Shown here in pieces: positions 15,836 through 24,970 of a DNA stretch of 52,351 bases (within the stretch, counting starts at the first letter, position 1; the number at the start of each line of letters is the position of its first letter). Position numbers and translations under genes: made by a program. The DNA lies in the NCBI RefSeq assembly GCF_000382245.1, contig NZ_KB907887.1, forward strand, positions 1 to 52,351, given 5' to 3'. The notes under the pieces are model-generated. The model ran no database searches and was not told the origin of the DNA. It saw only the letters and a list, made by a program, of their open reading frames with translations. This DNA is from Kushneria aurantia DSM 21353. GTDB lineage: Bacteria; Pseudomonadota; Gammaproteobacteria; Pseudomonadales; Halomonadaceae.

Positions 15836-16891
15836 TTATTCGCCGTCCTGGGAGACGCGCAGCGTCCAGGTATCCCCGGCAATATCGGCGCCGGAACTGG
15901 CCTCGACGCGCACGGTATAGATGCCGGGCTGCAGGCGCTCACGGATCTCGAATTTACCGACGAAACCACGGGTGCGATCGCGCCCCACCACGTTACCCTC
16001 GGCGTCTACCACCTCGGCGGCAAGGTTGTAACTGCCGGCGTCAGCGGTGGTAAAGCTCTCCACCGTTACCACTCCGGGCGTCACCACCTCAAAGCGCAGC
16101 ACCTCACCCTCGGCGCGGAAGGAGACGCTCTGCTGAATCAACTCGCGAGCCGGCGCGACCTCCTCGTCCCGCGTCGGCGCAGCACCTGCGCCGCCGGAGG
16201 CCGCAGCGTTTTCCAGTGCCCGACCGGAGGGGCCCGGCTGCGGCGCGGGGGCATCCGGGGCCGCGGTCTGGCTGGCGCTACGCTGCGCGCTGCCGGTGCC
16301 CGCCAGCGTCGCGTCCTGCTCGACGGTGCCCTGTGGGGCGACCCGGGCGGGGCGCTCGACACTACCGGCGGGCGCCAGCCGAGTGACCCGGTTGGCCTCG
16401 GCAAGACCTGCGGTGCGGCTTTCGCCATCGGCATTGCGGACCGTGGCAGTCACCGTCGTGACCCGCTCCCGCGCCGGCCCCTCGCTCTGGCCGGTGACCA
16501 CTACCTCGTAGTGACCGGGCGAGAGCTGGCGACGAATCGTGGCGCCGTTGCTGCGCGCATCGCCCTTGGCACGGGCCAGTACCTTGCCATCGGCATTTTG
16601 CAATACGGCGTTGACCTCGTAGGCGCCGCTGCGGCCCATCGGGGCCCGTACTTCGATGACGTAATCGCCGGCACTTTCGACCTCGAATTCGTGGCTTAAC
16701 GGCCGCTGACCGAGATAGAGCGAGCGACTCATGGAGTCGGTATCGTTGCTGATATAGCGGGTGAGATCGACCTGGCTGGCGGCCTGTTCGGTGCGCTGCA
16801 GCGCCGGGCTGTCGGCCAGCGCAGTATTCGCGCCGAGACCGGCACAAAGGCCGAGAGCGAGGTAGAAACCGCTTTTTTTGACAATCGCCAT
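15836..16891 (-). CDS. Secreted protein with two PPC-like beta-sandwich domains, function unknown
   Basis: A 351-residue protein with a clear Sec signal peptide (MAIVKKSGFYLALGLCAGLGANTALA, cleavage after ALA). Two similar domains follow, at about 40-140 and 255-350. Both have the pattern of bacterial pre-peptidase C-terminal (PPC) domains: an F.VE or F.V strand, then G.Y.....  strands and L.PG.Y.V.V near the end (LSPGHYEVVVTG, LQPGIYTVRVEA). A low-complexity Ala/Pro/Ser linker joins them. No catalytic domain is present. I chose ATG 16891 (GAGAGA upstream) over an in-frame GTG at 16903. It occupies the position of zapC between pyrD and ycbX in E. coli. Periplasmic or surface location is inferred. 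Confidence 0.75.
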   Translation of the reverse strand: MAIVKKSGFYLALGLCAGLGANTALADSPALQRTEQAASQVDLTRYISNDTDSMSRSLYLGQRPLSHEFEVESAGDYVIEVRAPMGRSGAYEVNAVLQNADGKVLARAKGDARSNGATIRRQLSPGHYEVVVTGQSEGPARERVTTVTATVRNADGESRTAGLAEANRVTRLAPAGSVERPARVAPQGTVEQDATLAGTGSAQRSASQTAAPDAPAPQPGPSGRALENAAASGGAGAAPTRDEEVAPARELIQQSVSFRAEGEVLRFEVVTPGVVTVESFTTADAGSYNLAAEVVDAEGNVVGRDRTRGFVGKFEIRERLQPGIYTVRVEASSGADIAGDTWTLRVSQDGE

Positions 16892-16960
16892 GATCTCTCT
16901 CACTGATGGGGTAAACGATCAACCGGCAGGGTTATGGCCGGGAAGAACGCGCACAGCATA

Positions 16961-17815
16961 TCAGAGCGCGGTGCCCTCGTGCTCGGGGGAAAGCACCACG
17001 CGCATTGCGCGCGCAAGCGTCACCCCCTCGCCCGACAGTACAACGGCGTTCTCGCCGAAGAAAGCGCCCTTTTGCTCGACATGCGACATGCGGCTCAGAG
17101 TGCCCAGCGGCTCGCCCGGATGCAGGATCTCGCCGCTGCACTGATCGACGGTGACCACCCGACAGCGCTCACAGGGCTTGCACAACCATAGTGAAAAACC
17201 CTCGCCGCCAAGCCGCGTCGCCGCGTGCTCGGCAAAGGCCGGGGTGTGGTCGATCACCAGATTGGGCCGAAAGCGGCTCATCGGCACCGGCGGCAGCTCG
17301 CGCTCGGCCAGCCGCGCATTGAGTGCCGCCAGCGAAGCGCTGGCGGTAACCAGCAGCGGATAGCCGTCAGCAAAACCGGTGAGAGCGACAAGCTCGCCAA
17401 GCCGTTGGGGACTGACCCGACGCCGGTTATCGCGCGGCACCCGCTTGAGACGCACGCTACGACCCAGCGCCGCGCTCAGCCAGGCGGCCGCCTCGTCGCC
17501 CTCGTCCTGCCCCTGACACTCGGTTTTGAAGATACGTACCCGATCGGCAGGGGTGGCAGGTTCAGCGAGCGGCACGAACAGATGGCGCCGGCTCGGCGCC
17601 GTAATGATCAGATGTTCACTGTCAATCGCGGTGCCGAGGGTCGCCATGGCGGGGCAGTCACGCTGGGTGACGAAGTTGCCCCGCTCGTCGGTGATCACCC
17701 AGCGGCGATCGAAGGCCAGCCCCTCACCGGTCAGCATCACGGCGGGCATATCGATACCGGCCAGTGACTTGACCGGATAGATGTAAAGCGCGCTGATGGA
17801 GGCCGAGGAAGTCAT
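16961..17815 (-). CDS. ycbX: MOSC domain protein YcbX (short form)
   Basis: A 284-residue protein with an MOSC N-terminal beta barrel (ISALYIYPVKSLAGIDM, then GLAFDRRWVITDERGNFVTQR) followed by the MOSC domain, with FRPNLVID and the Cys-rich LCKPCERCRVVTVDQ segment. E. coli YcbX carries molybdenum cofactor and detoxifies N-hydroxylated bases. The E. coli protein also has a C-terminal 2Fe-2S ferredoxin domain (about 369 residues in all); this one ends after MOSC, so electrons must come from a separate protein. It starts 15 nt after the NAD-GDH stop and is probably cotranscribed. Confidence 0.9.
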   Translation of the reverse strand: MTSSASISALYIYPVKSLAGIDMPAVMLTGEGLAFDRRWVITDERGNFVTQRDCPAMATLGTAIDSEHLIITAPSRRHLFVPLAEPATPADRVRIFKTECQGQDEGDEAAAWLSAALGRSVRLKRVPRDNRRRVSPQRLGELVALTGFADGYPLLVTASASLAALNARLAERELPPVPMSRFRPNLVIDHTPAFAEHAATRLGGEGFSLWLCKPCERCRVVTVDQCSGEILHPGEPLGTLSRMSHVEQKGAFFGENAVVLSGEGVTLARAMRVVLSPEHEGTAL

Positions 17816-17830
17816 GGCGACACAACCGGC

Positions 17831-20800
17831 TCAGATGGCGGACTGGCGATCGGCCAGCTCGCCCAGCGCGCGTACCGCCACTGTGAAAAGCGCATAGCCC
17901 AGCTCCTGACTCGAATGCACCTCGTCGAGCAGCGCACACCAGCGATCCACCGCACTGCGATGCTCCGCCATCCAGTGTTCGACACTGTCGTCGACCGACT
18001 CGCTCTCCTCACGGCGCAGCACGCTGGCGGTAAGCGCCAGCTGCTGGCGATCAAGGTCGTCGCGCAGCGACTCGCGGGCGATCGCCTGCCAGTTGTCGGC
18101 CACCTCCAGACGGTTGACCTGCTCGAGCATCCACGGCAGCGACAACCGCTCACCGATCAGGTAGTAGCTGTCGGCCACCCGCTCCAGAGAAATCCCGGTC
18201 ATGCGCGCGGTCTCGATGATGCCCAGACCGGCGTAGAGACTCTCGGTGGCGGCAACGATATCGGCCAGCGTCTGTGGCACTCCCGCCGCCACGAAACGGT
18301 CGCGCTGCTCGGCCCATTGACGATGCGCCTCGCCGCGCAGGCGCTCGCCGATGCTCTCCTGCAGGCGCGCCAGATCGGGCTGATACTGCTCGATGATATC
18401 GCCGGCCAGGGCGTTGGGGTAGTAGCGCAGAAAAAAGCGCGTGGCGCGGCGCAGCAGACGCACCAGCGACAGCATCATGTCGTACTGCAGTTCGGCGTCG
18501 ACCTGCGTATCGAGTGACTCGATCTGCGCCCACAGCGCCTCCAGTTCAAAGCTGTCGCGCGCCATCACATAGGCACGCACCACCTGGGCGGCGCTGCTGC
18601 CGGTAATGTCCATCAGCCGGCGCACGAAAGGGATGCCCATGTGGTTAATGACATCACCGGCGACCTGGGTGGCGACAATCTGCTGACGCAGACGGTGCGC
18701 CATCGCTTCATCGCGGTAGCGCTCGATCAGGGTCGCGGGGAAGGCGCGCTCGACGTGGCGGGCCAGCCAGGGCTCGTCGAGAATCTCGCTCTCCTCGGCC
18801 AGCATGCCCTTGAGATCGATCTTGGCGTGCGAGATCAGCGATGCCAGCTCCGGATGCGTCAATCCCTCGCCCTGCCGTGAGCGCTCGGCAAGGCTGTCGT
18901 CGTCGGGCAGCGCCTCCAGCTCGCGATCCAGCAGGCCGGCGCCCTCCAGATCGTTGATGAAGCGGCGATAAGGGCCAGGGTTCTCTTTTGACAGCAGCCG
19001 CGACAGCGACAGCGCCTGGGTCTGCTGGTAGTTGTCGTCGACCACCAGATCGGCCACTTCGTCGGTCATGCTCGACAGCAGGTCGTTGCGCTGCTTGCCG
19101 GTCAGGTCACCGCGGGTGACCACCTCGTCGAGCAGAATCTTGATGTTGACCTCGTGGTCGGAGCAGTTGACCCCGCCGGCGTTGTCGATGAAGTCGGTAT
19201 TGACCCTGACGCCGTGATCGGCCGCCTCGCGGCGCCCCAGTTGGGTAACACCGAGGTTACCGCCCTCGCCGATCACCCGGCAGCCCAGCTCGCAGCCGTC
19301 GACCCGCAGGCTGTCGTTGGCCTTGTCGCCGACGTCGGCATGGCTCTCCTCGCTCGACTTGACGTAGGTGCCAATACCGCCATTCCAGAGCAGATCGACC
19401 TGTGCCCTGAGCAGCGCGTGGATCAGATCGTTGGGCGCCATGCGCTGCTCGCTGATGCCAAAGCGCTCACGCATCGCATCGCTGATCTCGATCGACTTGG
19501 CCTCGCGGGAGAAAACCCCGCCGCCCTCGCTGATCAGCGACTTGTCGTAATCCGCCCAGCTGGAGGTAGCCAGCTCGAACATGCGCTTGCGCTCCTTGAA
19601 AGAGGCCTCGCAGTCCGGCTCGGGGTCGATGAAGATGTGGCGATGGTTGAAGGCCGCCACCAGGCGGATCTTTTCCGACAACAGCATGCCGTTACCGAAG
19701 ACGTCACCGGCCATGTCGCCCACGCCGATCACCGTAAAGGGGTCGGACTGGGTATTGATGCCCAGCTCGCGGAAATGGCGCTTGACCGCCTCCCAGGCAC
19801 CGCGCGCGGTGATCGCCATGCCCTTGTGGTCGTAGCCGTGCTTGCCGCCCGAGGCGAAAGCGTCACCCAGCCAGAAGTTATACTCATGGGCCAGCGCGTT
19901 GGCGATATCGGAGAAGGTCGCGGTGCCCTTGTCGGCGGCGACCACCAGGTAGGTGTCGTCGCCGTCATGGCGCACCACCCGCTCGGGCGCCACTACCTGC
20001 TTGTCGACCAGGTTGTCGGTGACATCCAGCATGCCGCGGATCAGCGTCTGGTAGCAGGCGATGCCCTCTTTCTGGATCGCCTCGCGACCGCCACCCTCGG
20101 GCAGCTGCCTGCAGATGAAGCCGCCCTTGGCACCGCTGGGTACGATCACCGAGTTCTTGACCTGCTGCGCCTTGACCAGACCCAGAATCTCGGTGCGAAA
20201 ATCCTCGAAGCGATCCGACCAGCGCATGCCACCACGCGCGATATTGCTGGTGCGCAGGTGCACCCCTTCCATGCGCGGCGAATAGACGAAGATTTCATAC
20301 AGCGGGCGTGGGCGGGGAATATCGGCCACCCGGCGCGGCGCCAGCTTGAAGGCAATGTAGGATTTGGGGCCGCCATCCGCCCCCGGCTGGAAGTAATTGG
20401 TGCGCAGGGTGGCATCGATCAGCGCCATGTAGCGGCGTACCAGTTGGTCGTCGTTGAGGCTGGTGACCTCCTCCAGATGGTGCTCGATACGGCCGCGTAT
20501 CTCCTCGGCATGCGCCTCGTCACGCTCGGCATCAGGATCGAAACGCGCCCGGAACAGCGCGACCAGCTCACGAGTAATGTCGGCGTGGAGGGTCAAGGCG
20601 GTGGCGATATAGTCCTGCGACAGGCCGAAACGCACCTGCTTGAGGTAGTGGGCATAGGCGCGCAGCATCGCCACCTCGCGCCAGTCGAGGCCGGCGGCGA
20701 TGATCAGACGGTTGAAGCTGTCGCTTTCCGCCGAGCCGGCCCAGATGCGCCGAAAGGCGTCGATGAAAGTGTCGCGCATGCCGTGCAGATCGACGCGATC

Positions 20801-22678
20801 ACGGCCGGCGGATTCGAGATTGAAGTCGTGAATCCACATCTCGCCGTCGCTGCGCTCGATCTCGTAGGGCCGCTCGCTGATCACTCTGAGCCCCATGTGT
20901 TCGAGCATCGGCAGCACATCGGAGAGCGGCACCGGGCGGCTGCGATGAAACAGCTTGAGATTGACATCCTCGGTGTTTTCCACCTGACGATAGAGACTCA
21001 GGCCGATGTCATCGTTCGCCTCGACCTCTTCCATGTGACCGATATCGTGAATCGCGGTGCGCGGCGAGAAGTCATCGCAATAACTTCCCGGGAAGGCGTC
21101 ACGATAGCGCTCCATCAGGCGATTGGCGGGCTCCTCGCCGTAGCCCTCGACCAGCGCGGCGTGCAGGTCGTCGCGCCAGCTGCGGGCAATATCCACCACC
21201 TTCTGCTCGAGGCGGCGGGCATCCCACTCGGCAGGCCGCTCGCCGTTGAAGCGCAGCACCAGTTGAATGCGCGCCAGTACCGACTCGGAGAGATAGGTGT
21301 TGAAATCACCGAAGGTGGCGTCAAGCTCCTCGCACAGCATGTTCTGAATGCGCAGGCGCAGGTCGGTGGAGAAAACATCGCGGGGCACATAGACCAGGCA
21401 GGAGTAGAAGCGCCCCGAACGGTCCTCGCGAATAAACAGCCTGACCCGCCGCCGCTCGCGAATGGAGAGGATGCCCAGCGCCGTGCGGCACAGCTCGTCG
21501 GTGCCCATCTGGAACAGTTCGTCGCGCGGATAGACCTCCAGAATCTGCTGTAGCTGCTTGCCGTTATGGCCTGCCGGATCGACCCCGGAGGCATTGACTA
21601 CAGCGTCGATCTTGCGCCGCAGAACCGGAATATTGACCGGCCGCTCGTTGTAGACCGACAGGGTGTAAAGGCCGAGGAAACGGCGTTCGCCGATCACCTC
21701 GCCGCGCTCGTTATAGCGCTCGACAATGATGTAGTCCGGGTAGGCGGGACGATGAATGCGCGACGGCCAGGCGCTCTTGGCGAAGGAGATCAGCTCCGGT
21801 ACCAGCACGTATTCGCCGCTGTCGTCGGCTTCGTTACGCGCCGGCTGTTCCTGATAGCGCGGCTTGTCGAGACGCAGCACGCCCAGTTCGCTGCCTTCAA
21901 CACGGCGCGGTTCGGGACGAGCACGATCGCCATCGAATTCGTACTCCTCGTAGCCGAGAAAGGTGAAGTGGTCATCGAGCAGCCAGCCGAGAAAGTCGTG
22001 CGCCTCGCCAACATCGCGCTCCTCGACATCTTCAGGCAGCCGGCCGGAGAGCGCACTCATTTCGTCCATGGCGCTCTCGGCGCGGCTGCGCATGTCGTCG
22101 AAGTCGCCTACCGCGGCACGCACATCGCCGAGCACTTCCTCGAGCCCCTCGCGCAGCGTTTCCAGCATCCGGCGGTCGGAGTGTCGGTCGATCTCGATAT
22201 AGATGATCGACTCGCGTCGCTCGGGGGCGTTGTCGGCGCGCAGCGGCGTGAAACGCACCAGCCGGTGGGCGTCATCCCGCTCGACGGCAACCACTGCGTT
22301 GTGGATGGCGTGTACCGTAACGCCCTGATGGTTGAGCTCGATGCGTACCGAGTCGACCAGAAATGACATATCGCGGCTGAGCACCTCGACTATAGTATGC
22401 GTCGATTGCCAGCCGTGCTCCTCGTAATCGGGATTGAAAACCCGCACCCGGGGGCGGTCGATGTGCTCGCGCTGCTGCAGAAAAAACCAGGTGGAGAGCG
22501 TGGAGCCGTAGATGTCCTCGAGGCGGCGTTCCTGTAGATCCTCATGGCTGGTGGCAGCATAGTAATGGCGGGCAAAGGCGCTGACCGCCTCCGCCTGTTC
22601 GGCCGACAGCCGCTCCCTGAAGCGCTCCTCGAGCGCTGTAAAAAAGGCTTCCTTGCTGTCAAACGCCGTGCTCTGCAT
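17831..22678 (-). CDS. gdhB: NAD-specific glutamate dehydrogenase, 180-kDa class
   Basis: A very large (1615-residue) NAD-GDH converting glutamate to 2-oxoglutarate and ammonia, mainly catabolic. Length and architecture match Pseudomonas GdhB: a long N-terminal region with ACT-like regulatory domains, a central catalytic core, and a long helical C-terminal domain. The core shows RGGMRWSDRFEDFRTEILGL, VPSGAKGGF with the catalytic Lys (about residue 851), GVGDMAGDVFGNGML and VIGEGGNLG. ATG 22678 has GAGGAGA upstream, so I prefer it to an in-frame codon at 22768. ycbX follows closely. Confidence 0.96.
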   Translation of the reverse strand: MQSTAFDSKEAFFTALEERFRERLSAEQAEAVSAFARHYYAATSHEDLQERRLEDIYGSTLSTWFFLQQREHIDRPRVRVFNPDYEEHGWQSTHTIVEVLSRDMSFLVDSVRIELNHQGVTVHAIHNAVVAVERDDAHRLVRFTPLRADNAPERRESIIYIEIDRHSDRRMLETLREGLEEVLGDVRAAVGDFDDMRSRAESAMDEMSALSGRLPEDVEERDVGEAHDFLGWLLDDHFTFLGYEEYEFDGDRARPEPRRVEGSELGVLRLDKPRYQEQPARNEADDSGEYVLVPELISFAKSAWPSRIHRPAYPDYIIVERYNERGEVIGERRFLGLYTLSVYNERPVNIPVLRRKIDAVVNASGVDPAGHNGKQLQQILEVYPRDELFQMGTDELCRTALGILSIRERRRVRLFIREDRSGRFYSCLVYVPRDVFSTDLRLRIQNMLCEELDATFGDFNTYLSESVLARIQLVLRFNGERPAEWDARRLEQKVVDIARSWRDDLHAALVEGYGEEPANRLMERYRDAFPGSYCDDFSPRTAIHDIGHMEEVEANDDIGLSLYRQVENTEDVNLKLFHRSRPVPLSDVLPMLEHMGLRVISERPYEIERSDGEMWIHDFNLESAGRDRVDLHGMRDTFIDAFRRIWAGSAESDSFNRLIIAAGLDWREVAMLRAYAHYLKQVRFGLSQDYIATALTLHADITRELVALFRARFDPDAERDEAHAEEIRGRIEHHLEEVTSLNDDQLVRRYMALIDATLRTNYFQPGADGGPKSYIAFKLAPRRVADIPRPRPLYEIFVYSPRMEGVHLRTSNIARGGMRWSDRFEDFRTEILGLVKAQQVKNSVIVPSGAKGGFICRQLPEGGGREAIQKEGIACYQTLIRGMLDVTDNLVDKQVVAPERVVRHDGDDTYLVVAADKGTATFSDIANALAHEYNFWLGDAFASGGKHGYDHKGMAITARGAWEAVKRHFRELGINTQSDPFTVIGVGDMAGDVFGNGMLLSEKIRLVAAFNHRHIFIDPEPDCEASFKERKRMFELATSSWADYDKSLISEGGGVFSREAKSIEISDAMRERFGISEQRMAPNDLIHALLRAQVDLLWNGGIGTYVKSSEESHADVGDKANDSLRVDGCELGCRVIGEGGNLGVTQLGRREAADHGVRVNTDFIDNAGGVNCSDHEVNIKILLDEVVTRGDLTGKQRNDLLSSMTDEVADLVVDDNYQQTQALSLSRLLSKENPGPYRRFINDLEGAGLLDRELEALPDDDSLAERSRQGEGLTHPELASLISHAKIDLKGMLAEESEILDEPWLARHVERAFPATLIERYRDEAMAHRLRQQIVATQVAGDVINHMGIPFVRRLMDITGSSAAQVVRAYVMARDSFELEALWAQIESLDTQVDAELQYDMMLSLVRLLRRATRFFLRYYPNALAGDIIEQYQPDLARLQESIGERLRGEAHRQWAEQRDRFVAAGVPQTLADIVAATESLYAGLGIIETARMTGISLERVADSYYLIGERLSLPWMLEQVNRLEVADNWQAIARESLRDDLDRQQLALTASVLRREESESVDDSVEHWMAEHRSAVDRWCALLDEVHSSQELGYALFTVAVRALGELADRQSAI

Positions 22679-22897
22679 CGGTTCTCCTCGCCTCACCGGG
22701 AAGTCGTCATGACACACCGCCGCTGCCCGAATGGACAGAGCGGCTCCCGCCCAATGGCGGGATACCATGAAGGAAAAGCTAACACAGATTGGCAGTGACG
22801 CAGAGCGGGTGTCGTGGCGGCGCTGAAGTTCCGCTTATGCTCATGGTATGCGGCATCGAGAGCTGAGCGCCTCTCGCAGCGGTGCAGATGTCGGGAC

Positions 22898-23809
22898 TCA
22901 TGTCATGGTGGATGCAACATCAGGCCGGTATTGCTGCTCGCAGCATGTGCTATCCGACATTACGAAAGAGCGCACGATCCTTGCCAGTTCGCTGCCATCA
23001 TCGGCCAGCCGGATATGCGTCATGGGCAGGGGCGGCAGCCCACAGGCAGCCGGTACTTCAACCAGCGCCCGGCCGGTCAGTGACAGCGGTAGCGCCGCTA
23101 CGGCGAGATCGGCACGCAGCGCGGCCAGCTGCCCCATCGAAGTATCACTCGAGTAGGCGATGCGATAGCGTCTTTGCGCTCTCTGCAGCGCATCGAGAGC
23201 GACGTCGCGCCATGCACAGCCGACTTCTGCGGCAGCCAGTGGCAGTGGACTCTGCCCGACCGCTCGCCCCTCCCGACACATCAACCACGTCAGTGGTTCC
23301 GAAAAAAGCTCGCGGGACGCCAGAGTGGAGCGCCCCACGTCATTGAACAGCGCCAACTGGACATCACCAGCGGTGAAGCTTTCCCGGATGCGCTCGCTGG
23401 CCATCAGCCGCACATCGACGTACAGGTCAGGATAGCGGTCGGCCAGCCTGCGCAGCAGCGTCGGCACCAGCGAGATACCCAGATCATGAGGCGCGGCAAG
23501 GCAAATTCGACCCGACAGCGGCGCCTGATGAAAAAGACCCAGGGTCTCTTCGCTCAGGTTCAAAAGACGCCGCGCCTGCTCCAGCAGTAGCTCGCCCGCC
23601 TCTGTCAATACGACACGACGCGCATTGCGGTCGAGTATTCTCACCCCCAGCCGCTGTTCCAGCTTGCCGATCTGCAAGCTGACTGCCGAGGGAGATTTGT
23701 GCACGCGCACAGCGGCAAGCCGAAAGGTGCCTGTCTCACAGATGGCGACAAAGCAACTCAGTGCCTCCAGGTCGAGCGTTCTGCTGGCAGCAAGCGGGCG
23801 ATGTGACAC
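22898..23809 (-). CDS. LysR-family transcriptional regulator
   Basis: A 303-residue LysR regulator. The winged helix-turn-helix spans about 13-72 (LEALSCFVAICETGTFRLAA..VHKSPSAVSLQIGKLEQRLGV.ILDR) and a substrate-binding-type effector domain follows from about 95 (GRICLAAPHDLGISLVP). The start codon is GTG at 23809 with a poor ribosome binding site; no better start is visible. It is divergent from an EamA transporter, with about 100 bp between starts, the usual layout of a LysR protein and its target. The effector is unknown. Confidence 0.9.
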   Translation of the reverse strand: MSHRPLAASRTLDLEALSCFVAICETGTFRLAAVRVHKSPSAVSLQIGKLEQRLGVRILDRNARRVVLTEAGELLLEQARRLLNLSEETLGLFHQAPLSGRICLAAPHDLGISLVPTLLRRLADRYPDLYVDVRLMASERIRESFTAGDVQLALFNDVGRSTLASRELFSEPLTWLMCREGRAVGQSPLPLAAAEVGCAWRDVALDALQRAQRRYRIAYSSDTSMGQLAALRADLAVAALPLSLTGRALVEVPAACGLPPLPMTHIRLADDGSELARIVRSFVMSDSTCCEQQYRPDVASTMT

Positions 23810-23911
23810 GACAATGATTGAGCTTTTCTAAACGATTGGATTGGATCATATCGCTTTGCTGATCGCTGTTCCAGCGCCACTCTTCTCTTCATTGCAGAGG
23901 AGACAGCACAA

Positions 23912-24838
23912 ATGATACGAGCAGAGCGACTCATCGGCGCCAGTTGGGCACTGATTGCCATTCTGATCTGGTCGGGCTCGCTGGTACTGCTGCGGCTCGG
24001 GGTCACCACCACACTGAACGCCTACGACCTGGCGATGCTGCGTTTCACCACGGCGGCACTGGTGCTGGCGCCGATCGCGCTGCGCCACCGTGGCAGCTCC
24101 GCCAGACGTCCGGGCTGGGCCGATATCGCCCTGATGGCCGCCCTGTTCGGCGCCCCCTATATTCTGCTGATGGCCTATGCCCTGCAGAGCGCGCCGGCCT
24201 CGGCAGCGGGAATCCTCAATCCTGGAGTAATGGCGATCACGGCCGTGGTAATGGGGCGGCTGCGGTTTGGTGACCGCATTGGCAGCGCACGGCTGTGGGG
24301 GATGGCAGTGGCCATCAGCGGCCTGCTGGCGTTTCTTTTCAGCACGCGCAATACGAGCGTGACTGCGGGTCATGGCCTGCTGGTGGTGACCGGTGCCATG
24401 TGGGCGGGCTATGTGCTGACCGTTCGCCACAGCGGCGTTTCCGCGCTGGGCGCTGCGATGATCGTCGCCATCGGTTCAGCGCTGTGCTATGCGCCGCTCT
24501 ATCTGCTCTGGCTGCCAAAGCAGATCACGGCCGCACCCTGGACGGATATTGCACTGCAGATCGGTTTTCAGGGCGTTGCCGTCAGCGTCGTCGCCCTCTA
24601 CGCCTTCAATCGTTCTTTCGAACTGCTGGGACCGGTTGCCGGTGCCACCCTCCCCGCCCTGATCCCGGTGGCCACCCTCGTGCTCGGAAGATTGATCCTC
24701 GCTGAGCCGATCGGTATTGGCGAAGCGGTGGCGGCACTGCTGGTCACTGTCGGCGTGGCGCTGGTACTGCTGGGTCCAGCCCTGCTGGCGCGACTGCGGA
24801 AATGGGGGACAAACGCCCTCCAGGGAGGCGCTGAATAA
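23912..24838 (+). CDS. EamA/DMT-family transporter
   Basis: A 308-residue membrane protein with about ten hydrophobic segments arranged as two EamA repeats. The first starts WALIAILIWSGSLVLLRLG, the second GLLVVTGAMWAGYVLTVRH. Such proteins mostly export amino acids or other metabolites; the substrate is not predictable. GCAGAGGAG sits upstream of the ATG. The last four codons and the TAA stop lie inside the MITE-like element at 24823, so the C-terminus was set by the insertion. The divergent LysR gene is the likely regulator. Confidence 0.9.
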   Translation: MIRAERLIGASWALIAILIWSGSLVLLRLGVTTTLNAYDLAMLRFTTAALVLAPIALRHRGSSARRPGWADIALMAALFGAPYILLMAYALQSAPASAAGILNPGVMAITAVVMGRLRFGDRIGSARLWGMAVAISGLLAFLFSTRNTSVTAGHGLLVVTGAMWAGYVLTVRHSGVSALGAAMIVAIGSALCYAPLYLLWLPKQITAAPWTDIALQIGFQGVAVSVVALYAFNRSFELLGPVAGATLPALIPVATLVLGRLILAEPIGIGEAVAALLVTVGVALVLLGPALLARLRKWGTNALQGGAE

Positions 24839-24970
24839 ATCGCCGAACGAGATGAAGGGCAAGGCGCACGGAACGCAGAAGGCGAGACATAACATGTGGT
24901 TAGGCGAGTTTTCGAGTACCGCGCAACGTAGTCATTCGCTCGTGCAGGCATTTATGCAGCGGTTCCCTAA
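24823..24970. mobile_element. MITE-like repeat, copy B (148 bp)
   Basis: The second copy of the element at 9139-9286, equal in length and clearly alignable throughout with scattered substitutions. The ends are GGGAGGCGCTGAATAAAT and, as the complement of the right end, GGGAACCGCTGCATAAAT. It fills the whole space between two convergent genes and overlaps both coding ends: TAA 24836-24838 ends the EamA gene and TAG (24969-24967, minus) ends trmA. Confidence 0.88.

Noticed and set aside
19154-21553. 799-residue open frame antisense to the NAD-glutamate dehydrogenase gene
   Set aside because: It lies wholly inside a strongly conserved gene, has no recognisable domain, and such long antisense frames are common in GC-rich coding DNA.
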